Shown piece after piece: positions 1 to 7,942 of a DNA stretch of 43,177 nt. Numbering within the stretch: position 1 is the stretch's first letter; each line of letters begins with the position of its first letter. A model generated the notes under the pieces. That model saw only the letters and a list, made by a program, of their open reading frames with translations. It searched no databases and was not told where the DNA came from. A program made the position numbers and the translations under genes. Location: positions 1-43,177 of the forward strand of contig JBQTIW010000091.1 of NCBI GenBank assembly GCA_052387735.1, read 5' to 3'. Source of the stretch: RBC101 sp052387735 (GTDB lineage Bacteria; Gemmatimonadota; Gemmatimonadetes; Gemmatimonadales; Gemmatimonadaceae).

Positions 1-1
1 C

Positions 2-520
2 CACTGGATCAACAAGAAGTACACGACGCGGGCCACCGGCTGGGACACGCAGGTCGGGTTCCAGCCAGGGCTTCAGCTGGGCTATCGCCACAGCCTGCTC
101 GCCGGGCGCGCCCGCGTCGGGTCGAAAGCCTTCTTCGACCTCGCACCCACCACTGGGGTCGCGGTCGGCACGGTGAGGTCGAGCGCCGACATCGGCGGTC
201 GCGCCCGATTGGGCTACAACCTTTCGCATCCATGGGACGCGCGCGCCTGGCGGGTCCGCACGCCACTCGAGTACTGGGTCAGCGCCGAAGGCCGGGCGGA
301 GTACGTGGCGCGGGACTTTTCGCTGGACGGCAGCGTTCTCGACGACGGCCGGAACGTGGCGCGCGTGCCCGGTGTGCGCGCGTACAGTTTCGGTGTCGGA
401 CTTCGCCTGCACCGGCTGCTCCTGCAGTGGGAAGCCATCACGAAATCACGAGAATATGAAACCGGGCCGGCGCGGCATACCTTTTCCACCATGTCCGCCG
501 GCTGGGAGTTCTACCGGTGA
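2..520 (+). CDS. LpxR-type lipid A 3'-O-deacylase / DUF2219 outer-membrane protein, C-terminal part
   Basis: The reading frame is open from the window edge, so the N-terminus is missing; about 172 residues are visible. The fragment has alternating polar and hydrophobic strands typical of an outer-membrane beta-barrel. It carries GWDTQVGFQPGLQLGY near its start, then a RDFSLDG segment and a final aromatic residue pair (EFYR). These match, from memory, the C-terminal half of the LpxR/DUF2219 family, whose members remove the 3'-acyloxyacyl group of lipid A at the outer membrane. The catalytic residues lie in the N-terminal half and cannot be checked, so activity is inferred from family only. The stop codon overlaps the next gene's GTG start (GTGA), so the two are translationally coupled. 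Confidence 0.72.
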   Translation, partial: HWINKKYTTRATGWDTQVGFQPGLQLGYRHSLLAGRARVGSKAFFDLAPTTGVAVGTVRSSADIGGRARLGYNLSHPWDARAWRVRTPLEYWVSAEGRAEYVARDFSLDGSVLDDGRNVARVPGVRAYSFGVGLRLHRLLLQWEAITKSREYETGPARHTFSTMSAGWEFYR

Positions 521-1005
521 CCTTGCCTAACGAGGAAGCGCTGCGGCTGCAAGTGGGCGACCGCGCCCCCGCATTCCGCGTGGAAGCCCTCGACGGTCGC
601 ATCCTGAGCCTCGACGAGCTCCTCGACGGTCGCCACCTCGTTCTCCTGTTCATGCGGGAATTCACCTGAGAGGCGTGCCTTCGGCATGCCGCTCAGGTCG
701 GGCGGGAGCACAAGACATTCGACGCGCTCGGCGCCAATGCGGCGGTCATTGGTTCCGGCGGCATGGGCACTCCGCTCATCCGCATGATGAAGTTGCCCGT
801 GCCCGTGCTGGTCGATCGCGACAAGTCCGTGTATCGGGCCTTCGGTCTGGAGACGGCCCTGGGCATGATCCAGAAGAGCGCCGTATTCGTGATCGATTCC
901 GCTGGTGTCATCCGCTGGCGGCGCGCGTCGTTCAATCCCTATGGTGTATACGACCGCGACGCGGTCCGCGTGGCGCTCGAGGGGATCGCATCGTCGTTCC
1001 GGTGA
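517..1005 (+). CDS. Peroxiredoxin-like (AhpC/TSA) protein, probable selenoprotein with in-frame UGA (Sec51)
   Basis: GTG at 517 overlaps the upstream stop (GTGA) and has GGGAG at 504-508, 8 nt before it. The frame runs to the stop at 1003-1005 with one internal TGA at 667-669. Read as selenocysteine this gives 162 residues with FMREFT-U-EAC around residues 45-54. The thioredoxin-fold active site of this Prx-like family normally carries Cys-x-x-Cys at that place, so the UGA replaces the first catalytic cysteine and the second (Cys54) is kept. The region after the UGA is well conserved in pattern: GREHKTFDALGANAAVIG, then a strand-rich LVDRDKSVYRAFGL segment, FVIDSAGVI, and the usual end of the domain. 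Expected role: thiol-dependent peroxide or disulfide reduction in the cytoplasm. Alternatives are a single-base nonsense mutation or a sequencing error (TGC to TGA). Conventional gene callers would split or truncate this gene. Confidence 0.72.
664..705 (+). promoter_or_regulatory. Candidate bacterial SECIS region just downstream of the in-frame UGA
   Basis: Two mutually exclusive hairpins can be drawn by eye. Candidate A pairs 689-694 with 700-705 (six pairs, one G-U) and exposes the loop AGGTC at 695-699. The loop begins 25 nt after the UGA and has G at its second position, which fits the published bacterial SECIS rules (loop 3-14 nt, a G in the first two loop bases, 16-37 nt from the UGA) and resembles the AGGUCU loop of E. 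coli fdhF. Candidate B is longer: 664-670 with 692-698 and 672-679 with 683-690, with only an A/G mismatch between the two stems and a 3-nt loop (680-682). It has the UGA in its base but places the loop only 10 nt away. Which one forms cannot be decided without folding and covariation analysis. Confidence 0.5.
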
Positions 1006-1172
1006 TCGGTGTAGGGTGCATCCGCGTTCCGTGTCGCATCATGAATCGATACGGGCACGGCGGCTTGCGTGCACGGATGACTGCTGGAGCAGGCGTAGGG
1101 GAGGCACGCGGTGGCGTGTCGTGATGGGCGAGCCCCCCACCATGTCTAACTCGAGCCTGCAGGAGTCGTGTC

Positions 1173-1955
1173 ATGAAGGGTACCATTCGCAGTATCGGCG
1201 TCGGGCTTGGCGATGACTTCGCTGGCGTCATCGGCCCCGGTCGTGGATTCGGCCACCACGGCCCGTTCGGTGGCCGGTTCGGCGGCGGCCTCACCTGTAC
1301 GGGCTCGTTCAACGCGGGCACAGGGCGCTTTGTCTGCGACCCGGTGACGCGCAACGGCCTGACGACCAACCGGTCGATCGCCTACACAAATGCCGCCGGC
1401 GCCGTACAGCAGGCGTTCGATACGATCACGACGAACACGGTCAACGTGCAGAGCACCACCGCGGGGACTTCCACGTACTCCCGTGACACGACGGAGCGCC
1501 GTGGACACGGACCGCGGCACATCGGACGCATCGCCGGCGACACGACGACGATTCTCAGCGCCAACACCACCGTCAACCACGCCGGCAACCGGACGGTGAC
1601 GGGGCTCGCATCGGGGAGCACGCAGCGGACGATCAACGGCACGTCGGGCGGAACGGAGTCGGCCACCGGCACGTCGAGCCGAGGCACTTTCTCGTCGTCG
1701 CGCACGGCGGCAGACACCACACGCGGTCTCATCGTTCCGATGCAGAGCGGGCGGGGGACGTATCCCACGGCCGGTACGGTGATCCGCGTGATGCGGGCCA
1801 CGGTGACCTACGCAGGTTCAGCCGCGGCGTCGACGTCGCGTCGTGAGGAGATCACGTATGACGGCAGCGCCGCGGCCAAGCTCGTGATCACCAGGGACGG
1901 TGTGACGCAGACGTGCACCTTGCCATTGCCCCACGGCCGCCCTGGCTGCTCCTGA
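1173..1955 (+). CDS. Thr/Ser/Gly-rich hypothetical protein
   Basis: This 260-residue ORF starts at ATG 1173 behind CAGGAG (spacing about 9 nt). I do not recognise the family. Residues 10-45 are very rich in Gly, His and Phe, the middle is rich in Thr, Ser and Asn, and the end carries a pair of cysteines (QTCTLPLPHGRPGCS), matched by two more near residues 42 and 55. No signal peptide or membrane segment is evident at this start. The repeated short Thr/Asn strands look like a beta-rich surface or extracellular protein, but export is not shown by the sequence. A strong hairpin follows the stop, which supports a single-gene transcript or the end of the LpxR-Prx-orphan unit. Confidence 0.6.
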   Translation: MKGTIRSIGVGLGDDFAGVIGPGRGFGHHGPFGGRFGGGLTCTGSFNAGTGRFVCDPVTRNGLTTNRSIAYTNAAGAVQQAFDTITTNTVNVQSTTAGTSTYSRDTTERRGHGPRHIGRIAGDTTTILSANTTVNHAGNRTVTGLASGSTQRTINGTSGGTESATGTSSRGTFSSSRTAADTTRGLIVPMQSGRGTYPTAGTVIRVMRATVTYAGSAAASTSRREEITYDGSAAAKLVITRDGVTQTCTLPLPHGRPGCS

Positions 1956-1972
1956 TCGGTAGGGTTTGCAAC

Positions 1973-2007
1973 GACCGCCGGCGATCTCCTCGAGGTCGCC
2001 GGCGGTC
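1973..2007 (+). terminator. Hairpin terminator after the Thr-rich orphan
   Basis: A 15-bp GC-rich stem (1973-1987 with 1993-2007, one G-T pair) encloses a 5-nt loop (CCTCG). It starts 17 bp after the stop codon at 1955. There is no clear T tract after it, so it may act as a Rho-assisted or U-less terminator, or as an mRNA 3' end protector. Confidence 0.6.
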
Positions 2008-2158
2008 TGCATTCCGCCTCGTGGCCCGATCCGCGTGCGGCGTGCCGCAACCTCGGTGGTCGGTCGCCCAGTGGGTGTCCCGGCGCCCTCCCTGGCCGGG
2101 CGCGGCGTGAGGCCGGCGGCGACGGCCAGCAGCCCGGCGACCGTGGGGGGCGACGAGG

Positions 2159-3229
2159 TCAGAACGGGAGCTTCGAGCGAACCACCCTGTTGAACTGGAA
2201 CTTGAGATTCTTGTAGTTGAGCGAAGCCAGCTTGTCGCCGATCGACTTGTCGGCGACCTGGCCCTTGCCCGTCTGGAATCCGACGATGCTGATGCGCGAT
2301 CGCTTGATCTGCTCTTCGGCCGTTTCGATGATCGGGTCGAGCCCCTGCTTCTTGAACAGCTCGATCTTGTCCATCCAGCCCGGCAGCCCGATATCGGCGA
2401 CGAAGAAGTTGAGCAACATCGACGCCGGAGAGTACGCGATGAGATACGAGCCGACGAGGGGGCACTCGCGAAAGATGGTTCTGTCGAGCGAGGCCGGCTT
2501 GGCGAGGCGCTTGTTCCCGGCGCGCATCTCGGAAATGTCGATCCCGAGCTGTGTGAGCTCCACCGCCAGCGAGGCGAGCCCGGAGGCGAGACCGATGACC
2601 GTCGTTGTCGCGCCCGAGCCGAAGTCGCCAGCGAGTCCCGCGATCTTCGTGGCCACTGCCGTGGTGTGAATCGTGGCCTGTACCGTGTCGCGTGCGATGT
2701 TGCGCCTGAGGATGGTGCGCACGCCCGCACAGGCGGCGAGCGGATCGCCCTCCAGGACGAAGCTGGTGTACTCCTCCCAGCCCAGCTCTTTTCGCGCTTG
2801 CTGCACTACCTGCTTCCACGCGTTGGCGGCCTTATAGCTGGACATGATGATCCCGACGTACGGCATCATCTCCTTCACGAGCTCCTCGACCGCCTCGTTG
2901 GTGATGACGCTGATCAGGTCCCCGATCTGGTCGACTCCCACCGCGTCGAGAATGAGTTTCTCCGCCTGCGCCCGGAGCCCGCCACCCGAGGAGGCCGCTG
3001 CCGCGCTTACGGTGGCGCCTCCCGAAGCGAGTTTCTTGGCGTTGGTGAAGACCGTTTTGCCTGCCGAGACCACGCTCTTGGCCGTTCCCGCCGCCGACGT
3101 CTTCCCATACACGATCTTCGAGTCCTTGAACATCGCCTGCAGGTTGTCCTGGCGAGCCTTGGCGATCGTGCTCAGCGCGGTGAACTCCGCCTTCGAGAGC
3201 GGGGCGGATGGCTTGAGGGGCGATGTCAT
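2159..3229 (-). CDS. Hypothetical protein, alanine/glycine-rich helical
   Basis: This 356-residue protein is read from ATG 3229. The frame is open further upstream to a GTG at 3400, but that extra part reads like non-coding sequence. I do not recognise the family. An N-terminal charged helical part (SKAEFTALSTIAKARQDN) is followed by a low-complexity Ala/Ser/Gly stretch, a helical middle, one long small-residue hydrophobic stretch (IGLASGLASLAVELTQLG) that could insert in a membrane, and a lysine-rich end (NRVVRSKLPF). No Shine-Dalgarno is obvious, so the start is uncertain. It is transcribed toward the Thr-rich orphan, with the hairpin at 1973-2007 between them. Confidence 0.6.
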   Translation of the reverse strand: MTSPLKPSAPLSKAEFTALSTIAKARQDNLQAMFKDSKIVYGKTSAAGTAKSVVSAGKTVFTNAKKLASGGATVSAAAASSGGGLRAQAEKLILDAVGVDQIGDLISVITNEAVEELVKEMMPYVGIIMSSYKAANAWKQVVQQARKELGWEEYTSFVLEGDPLAACAGVRTILRRNIARDTVQATIHTTAVATKIAGLAGDFGSGATTTVIGLASGLASLAVELTQLGIDISEMRAGNKRLAKPASLDRTIFRECPLVGSYLIAYSPASMLLNFFVADIGLPGWMDKIELFKKQGLDPIIETAEEQIKRSRISIVGFQTGKGQVADKSIGDKLASLNYKNLKFQFNRVVRSKLPF

Positions 3230-3760
3230 GTTTGGCGTGACGCAGGGGAGGAAGTCGAGCGCGGAGCGGGCGCGATCAAAGTGCTGCTCGACGGACGAGT
3301 CGTCCAGAGCGTGCCGCGGGCAAAACGCCCGTATCCATCGGTCTGCGGTGCCGGCGCCGTGATCGGGAATCGGGGCGCCGCTCTGGCGCGAGCCGTGCAC
3401 CGCCGGTAAGGCTGCGTTAGGCAGCGCGGCTCAATCCCGGTATCGTCGAGGCGGTGTCGGAGATTGAGCGCGGGCGGGGTCGCCGCGACGGGCCGCGCCA
3501 GGCGTCATCGACGCAGGGCAGCGCTGGTCCGGAATCGCTGACGGGCAACCCGCGCATCGCGTTCACCCTGCCGCTCAGGCGCGCGGGGCGCCGGCCACTT
3601 CCCATTGTCTGCACCGCGGCAGGTATCGCCAGAGAACAACTGGCGACGCCTCACAACGCACGTTGCATCAGGGCACTCGGGCTCGGGTGGTGAACCAAAC
3701 CTGACCGGTGCGGTAGAAGAGACGCGGATGTGACACGCCTGTCCTGCTACCGAGTGGCGA
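3230..3760. other. Intergenic stretch without a convincing gene
   Basis: About 530 bp. Short ORFs on both strands are Arg/Pro-rich and look like random GC-rich reading frames. It contains one CGTTAGGC site (3415-3422). I see no tRNA, repeat array or clear terminator. Confidence 0.5.
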
Positions 3761-4048
3761 ATGCCTGCAAGCGCGTTTACCGTACCGACTCCCGAGGAGC
3801 GAGGCGAATCGCTCAGGGTCCAGGAAGTGGAGCTCCGACGGGAACGGCGTTGGATCTTCGTTCGCGCCATTCTCTTCTGCCTTCTGTGTTCAGCCGCTGG
3901 CCTCACCTGCATCGCCTGGGCAGTCCACACCACTGATCAGCAGCTTGGCCTGATCCTATTCTGGGGCGGCCTGTTGATCGGCAACGCAGGGATTCTGGTG
4001 AGCGTGGCGCGAGCGCTCAGTCGTGCGGCGACGGAGGGCTGGCTCTGA
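3761..4048 (+). CDS. Small two-helix membrane protein
   Basis: This 95-residue ORF has a charged N-terminal segment (EERGESLRVQEVELRRERR) and two predicted membrane helices, around residues 33-53 (FVRAILFCLLCSAAGLTCIA) and 62-84 (LGLILFWGGLLIGNAGILVS). The pattern of an acidic/basic helix followed by a helical hairpin is plausible for a real inner-membrane protein and unlike the shadow ORFs around it. The family is not recognised. No strong ribosome site precedes ATG 3761, so confidence is moderate. Confidence 0.55.
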   Translation: MPASAFTVPTPEERGESLRVQEVELRRERRWIFVRAILFCLLCSAAGLTCIAWAVHTTDQQLGLILFWGGLLIGNAGILVSVARALSRAATEGWL

Positions 4049-4197
4049 ATCCCGTGGGCCACCTCCTGGGTGCCTGCACGGTGCACCTAACGCCACGGAC
4101 AACGCCGCAAGCCAGGGGAGTAGCACATCTACAGGCTTGGCTATAGACATCCTACATCCTGGGGCGTGTCAAGAGAGCAATAACGTGTTGGCCGCTC

Positions 4198-5157
4198 TCA
4201 ATTCCACCTCAGTCCCCGCAGCTGACTCAGATTCACGTTGCCGCCGGAGAGCACCGCGACCACGCGTGACCCAGGCGGCACCTTCACCAGTCCGTGCAGC
4301 AGTGCCGCGACCGGCGCCGCGGCCGCGCCCTCGACCACCAGCTTGCACCGCTCCATGACCCAGATCATCGCGTCGAAGATCTCAGCGTCGGGGAGCGCCA
4401 CAATGTCGTCGACGTAGCGCTGAACGACCGAAAAGTTGATCTCCCCGGCGCGTTGGACACGCAGTCCGTCGATGATGGTCCTGCACTCGATCGTCTCGAG
4501 CTGTCCGGCGGCGATGCTGCGTTGCATTGCCGGTCCGTCCGAGGATTCCACGCCGATCACCCGGATCTTCGGATTGTGACTCTTCACGGCCATCGACACG
4601 CCGGAGATGAGCCCGCCTCCGCCGATCGGCACGACGATCGCGTCCAGCTCGGGCCAGTCCTGCACGACTTCCAGACCTAACGTGCCCTGCCCGGCAATCA
4701 GCTGCTCGTCGTCGAAGGGATGTACGTAGGTCAACCCCTCGCTGCGCACGAGTTCCTTGGCCTTCTCGTTCGCCTCATCCCAAATTGACCCGTGCAGGAC
4801 GACCTCGCCGCCGTACGCCTTGGTCGCCGCGATCTTGGCCGGTGTGGCATTCTCCGCCATGCAGATGACGGCGCGAATCCCGTGAATCTTTGCGGCCAGG
4901 GCGACGCCCTGGGCATGATTCCCCGCCGAGGAACACACCACTCCCCGGCGCTTCTGCTCGTCAGGCATGAGCGCGAACTTGTTCAACGGCCCGCGGATCT
5001 TGTACGAGCCCACGCGCTGAAACATCTCGGCCTTGAGACGCGCCTCGAACCCGGTCTGCTCGCTGAGCTGCCGCGACGTCAGCAGGGGCGTGTGCTTGAT
5101 GTGCGGCGCGATTCGGTGGCGGACGTCCCGGAAGTCGTTCAGGGTCAGCGAGAACAT
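4198..5157 (-). CDS. Threonine/serine dehydratase-like PLP enzyme (fold type II)
   Basis: A 319-residue PLP enzyme of the threonine ammonia-lyase family, which converts threonine to 2-oxobutyrate and ammonia (or acts on serine). Visible motifs are QRVGSYKIRG with the PLP lysine at K53, SSAGNHAQG with N80, the phosphate-binding GGGGLISG at 179-186, and a C-terminal SGGN. The protein ends without the ACT regulatory domain of long biosynthetic IlvA, so it matches the short catabolic form; serine racemase and hydroxyaspartate dehydratase share this architecture and cannot be excluded. ATG 5157 was chosen because the family core starts right after it; an in-frame TTG at 5211 would add 18 residues with no similarity. 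It is cytoplasmic and stands alone. Confidence 0.88.
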   Translation of the reverse strand: MFSLTLNDFRDVRHRIAPHIKHTPLLTSRQLSEQTGFEARLKAEMFQRVGSYKIRGPLNKFALMPDEQKRRGVVCSSAGNHAQGVALAAKIHGIRAVICMAENATPAKIAATKAYGGEVVLHGSIWDEANEKAKELVRSEGLTYVHPFDDEQLIAGQGTLGLEVVQDWPELDAIVVPIGGGGLISGVSMAVKSHNPKIRVIGVESSDGPAMQRSIAAGQLETIECRTIIDGLRVQRAGEINFSVVQRYVDDIVALPDAEIFDAMIWVMERCKLVVEGAAAAPVAALLHGLVKVPPGSRVVAVLSGGNVNLSQLRGLRWN

Positions 5158-5397
5158 TGGAACGGCGGGTGTGAGACGGGCCCTCGAGGCAAGGCCCTTG
5201 CATCCGGTCAATCGGACGCAGGAAGCTATTCGCGGGGGCGACCAGCGGCAGCGGCGTCGTGGCTGTCTGGTCTTGGCACCAACGAGACGCCATTGTCATT
5301 AGGGGCTGAACTTCGGCGTGCGTGTCGGTTTAGTACGCACCTCAAGCCCATTCTCCAGGCCTGGCTGATTCGTGCACTGCCTTTCCTTTCGACTCTC

Positions 5398-7599
5398 ATG
5401 ACCGGCAGACGTGCGGTGGTCTCGCTGGCGTGCGCCTGGTCCATCGCCTCGTGCGGCGACGGACTCGCCAACGGCGCCTCCACCACCCGCGTCGAAATCA
5501 CGCCACAGTCGCTATCGCTGCGATCCGGTGAGACCAACGCCCTGACCGCGCGCGTCGTGGACGAAACAGGGACGACCTCGAGCGACCGCCGGGTGTTCTG
5601 GTCCTCAGAGCATCCCGCGATCGCCACGGTGTCGCAATCCGGCGTGGTGACGGCCGTTGGCCCGGGTACCACACAGATCGCCGCGAGCCATGGAGGGCGG
5701 TCCGCCATCGTCCCGGTCACCGTCACGGCCCTCCCCGTGTCGCTGGTTCGCGTGTCACCTACCACCTCTACCGTGGTGGTGGGAGCGTCGGTCAGACTGA
5801 GCGCGGAGGCCCTCAACGCTGGCGGTGGGGTCGTGTCGGGTCGGACCGTCGCCTGGCGGACGAGCAACGCCGCGCTGGCAACGGTCAACAGCACGGGTCT
5901 CGTCACGGGGATCGCCGAGGGCACGGCGACAATTTCAGCGACGGTTGATGGTATCAGCGGGACCGCCGTGGTGACGCTGCAACGCGCCGCGGTCGCCACC
6001 GTCACGGTCTCACCTTCAACGGGCGCCATGCTGGTCGGACAATCGCTGCAGCTGAATGCAGCGACGACCAGCGCGGCTGGGGCGGCGTTGACTGGACGCG
6101 CCATCACGTGGGCATCGAGCGCGCCCGCCATCGCCTCGGTGTCATCGGCCGGACTGGTCATCGCGTTGTCGCCAGGTGCCGCCACGATCTCTGCGAGCAG
6201 CGAGGGAAGGAGCGCTTCGTCGCAGATCACCGTTTCGGTAGTCCCCGTCCACGCTGTCAAGGTCGTGCCAGGGACGGCGACCGTTGCCGTCAACAGGACC
6301 GCCCAGCTGTTCGCACAGGTGACGGATGCGGGCGGGTCGGTGCTCACCGGCCGGCCGGTGACCTGGACGACGGACCGTCCTGCCGTGGCGACGGTCTCCG
6401 GGGATGGTCTCGTGTCGGCCATAGCCGCCGGTCAGGTACGCATCACGGCGCGTTCCGAGGGCGAGGCGGGAACCGCGACGATCACGGTCACATCGACTCT
6501 GGTGGCCAGCGTCACCGTGGCCCCCAATCCGGCGACCATACAGGTGGGGGCGACGCAGCAGTTCACGGCGACGCCGAAAGGCGCCACCGGCCTGATCCTC
6601 ACCGGACGCATCGTCACCTGGGTATCGGGAGCGCCATCGGTTGCCACCATCGATCAGGCGGGGCTCGTCACCGCGATCGGTGCCGGAACGACGCTGATCA
6701 TCGCCACATGCGAAGGGCAGCCCACCGCGGCAACCCTGACGGTCACACCGCGCCCCGTGTCGTCGGTCACCGTCTCCCCATCGACGAGCACGCTCGTCGT
6801 CGGCGGTGCTCTCCAGCTCAACGCTGTCATCACCGATGACCGCGGCGCGACCGTCGCGGGGAAGTCGCCGGCGTGGTCGTCGAGCGCGCCGTCGGTGGCG
6901 ACCGTGTCGGCCGCGGGCCGCGTGGCCGCACTAACTGTGGGAAGCGCTGTAGTGTCGGCCACCAGCGACGGCGTGGTCGGTACCGCCATCCTGACGATTG
7001 CCCCAGTCCCCGTGGCCACGGTCACGCTGGCGCCGGCGACGGCGTCGCTGGGCGCTGGGCAGACGGCGCAATTGGCCGCGACCGTGCGTGCCGCCAACGG
7101 CATCGTGCTCAGCGGACGCGCGACGACGTGGAGCTCGAGCGCGAACGCGGTTGCAACCGTGAACGCCTCCGGCAGGGTCACCGCTGTTGCGCCGGGGACT
7201 GCCCAGATCAGCGCGAACGTGGAAGGCGTGACGGGAACGGCGACGGTGACCGTGGCCGCGACGCCAGTAGCGAGCATTGCCATCGCTCCTGATCCGGTCG
7301 TCGTCGTCGAAGGGGGAGCGGCACAAATCACGGCAACGGTGCGCGACGCGCGAGGTCTCGTTGTCGCCGTTCAATCAGTGGTGTGGGCGGTCGTGGACTC
7401 CAGGGTTGCGTCCATCTCGGCTACGGGCATGGTCACAGGCCTCAAGGCGGGGACGACGTCCATCAACGTGAGCGCCGCTGCCGCGGGCCAGTCACCTCCA
7501 GCCACGCGCCTCGTTACCCTGACGGTCAATCCGCCGCCCAGCACGCGGGTCGCGGGTGAACCACGCGCGACCGTCAAACCGCGGGGCGCAACGCGTTGA
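5398..7599 (+). CDS. Lipoprotein with eight bacterial Ig-like (BIg_2) repeats
   Basis: A 733-residue protein. The N-terminus MTGRRAVVSLACAWSIASC is a lipoprotein signal with Cys19. Eight consecutive repeats of about 80-85 residues follow, each with the BIg_2 pattern: VxV(S/A)PxxxxLxVGxxxQL, then WxSSxxxVATVSxxGLVTAxxxGTxxI, then GTAxVTV. This is an adhesin-like or matrix-like surface protein in style; no catalytic domain is present and the binding partner is unknown. The repeats align one to one with the first seven and the tenth repeats of the paralogue at 9878-13438. The frame is open upstream to 4792, but that part lies antisense to the dehydratase gene and is not coding. The last 26 bp overlap the convergent response regulator gene. 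Confidence 0.85.
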   Translation: MTGRRAVVSLACAWSIASCGDGLANGASTTRVEITPQSLSLRSGETNALTARVVDETGTTSSDRRVFWSSEHPAIATVSQSGVVTAVGPGTTQIAASHGGRSAIVPVTVTALPVSLVRVSPTTSTVVVGASVRLSAEALNAGGGVVSGRTVAWRTSNAALATVNSTGLVTGIAEGTATISATVDGISGTAVVTLQRAAVATVTVSPSTGAMLVGQSLQLNAATTSAAGAALTGRAITWASSAPAIASVSSAGLVIALSPGAATISASSEGRSASSQITVSVVPVHAVKVVPGTATVAVNRTAQLFAQVTDAGGSVLTGRPVTWTTDRPAVATVSGDGLVSAIAAGQVRITARSEGEAGTATITVTSTLVASVTVAPNPATIQVGATQQFTATPKGATGLILTGRIVTWVSGAPSVATIDQAGLVTAIGAGTTLIIATCEGQPTAATLTVTPRPVSSVTVSPSTSTLVVGGALQLNAVITDDRGATVAGKSPAWSSSAPSVATVSAAGRVAALTVGSAVVSATSDGVVGTAILTIAPVPVATVTLAPATASLGAGQTAQLAATVRAANGIVLSGRATTWSSSANAVATVNASGRVTAVAPGTAQISANVEGVTGTATVTVAATPVASIAIAPDPVVVVEGGAAQITATVRDARGLVVAVQSVVWAVVDSRVASISATGMVTGLKAGTTSINVSAAAAGQSPPATRLVTLTVNPPPSTRVAGEPRATVKPRGATR

Positions 7600-7942
7600 G
7601 CACGTTGAGCAGCTCGGCGACTTCCAGGGGCTTCTTGAGGATACGTGTTGCGCCGTAGCGCTCGGCGCGTGCGAGTAAGTCCTGCGCAGCGCTGGCCGTG
7701 AACAGCACCACGCGTGTACTCGGGCTCTGGAGCTTGATCTCTCGCAACGCATCCACCCCGTTCATCCGTGGCATGCGGATGTCCATCAGTACGACGTCTA
7801 CTTCGCGGTCCTTGACGAGCCCCACCGCTTCCTCCCCGTTGTACGCCCGCATTGGATCCCAACCGTGCAACTCGAGGATGTCGCAGAGGGTTTCCACCAT
7901 GGCCGTATCATCGTCGACGATGGCTATCTTTGGCCGGATCAC
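7574..7942 (-). CDS. Single-domain response regulator (CheY-like receiver)
   Basis: A 122-residue receiver domain with no output domain. The acidic pocket is at D10-D12 (IAIVDDD), the phospho-acceptor at D54 (VVLMDIRMPRMNG), the switch Thr at T82 (VLFTAS) and the conserved Lys in ILKKP near K103. The GTG start at 7942 overlaps the TGA of the kinase gene (GTGA) and is preceded by TGAGGG, so the pair is translationally coupled and surely co-expressed. With no DNA-binding domain, it should act by protein contact or as part of a phosphorelay. The 3' end overlaps the end of the Ig-repeat lipoprotein gene on the other strand by 26 bp. Confidence 0.93.
   Translation of the reverse strand: MIRPKIAIVDDDTAMVETLCDILELHGWDPMRAYNGEEAVGLVKDREVDVVLMDIRMPRMNGVDALREIKLQSPSTRVVLFTASAAQDLLARAERYGATRILKKPLEVAELLNVLNALRPAV

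Noticed and set aside
517..1005. Two separate genes, a short N-terminal ORF and a later one starting at ATG 763
   Set aside because: The frame continues through the UGA with clear domain continuity and the catalytic motif spans the UGA; an ATG 763 start would lack the active site.
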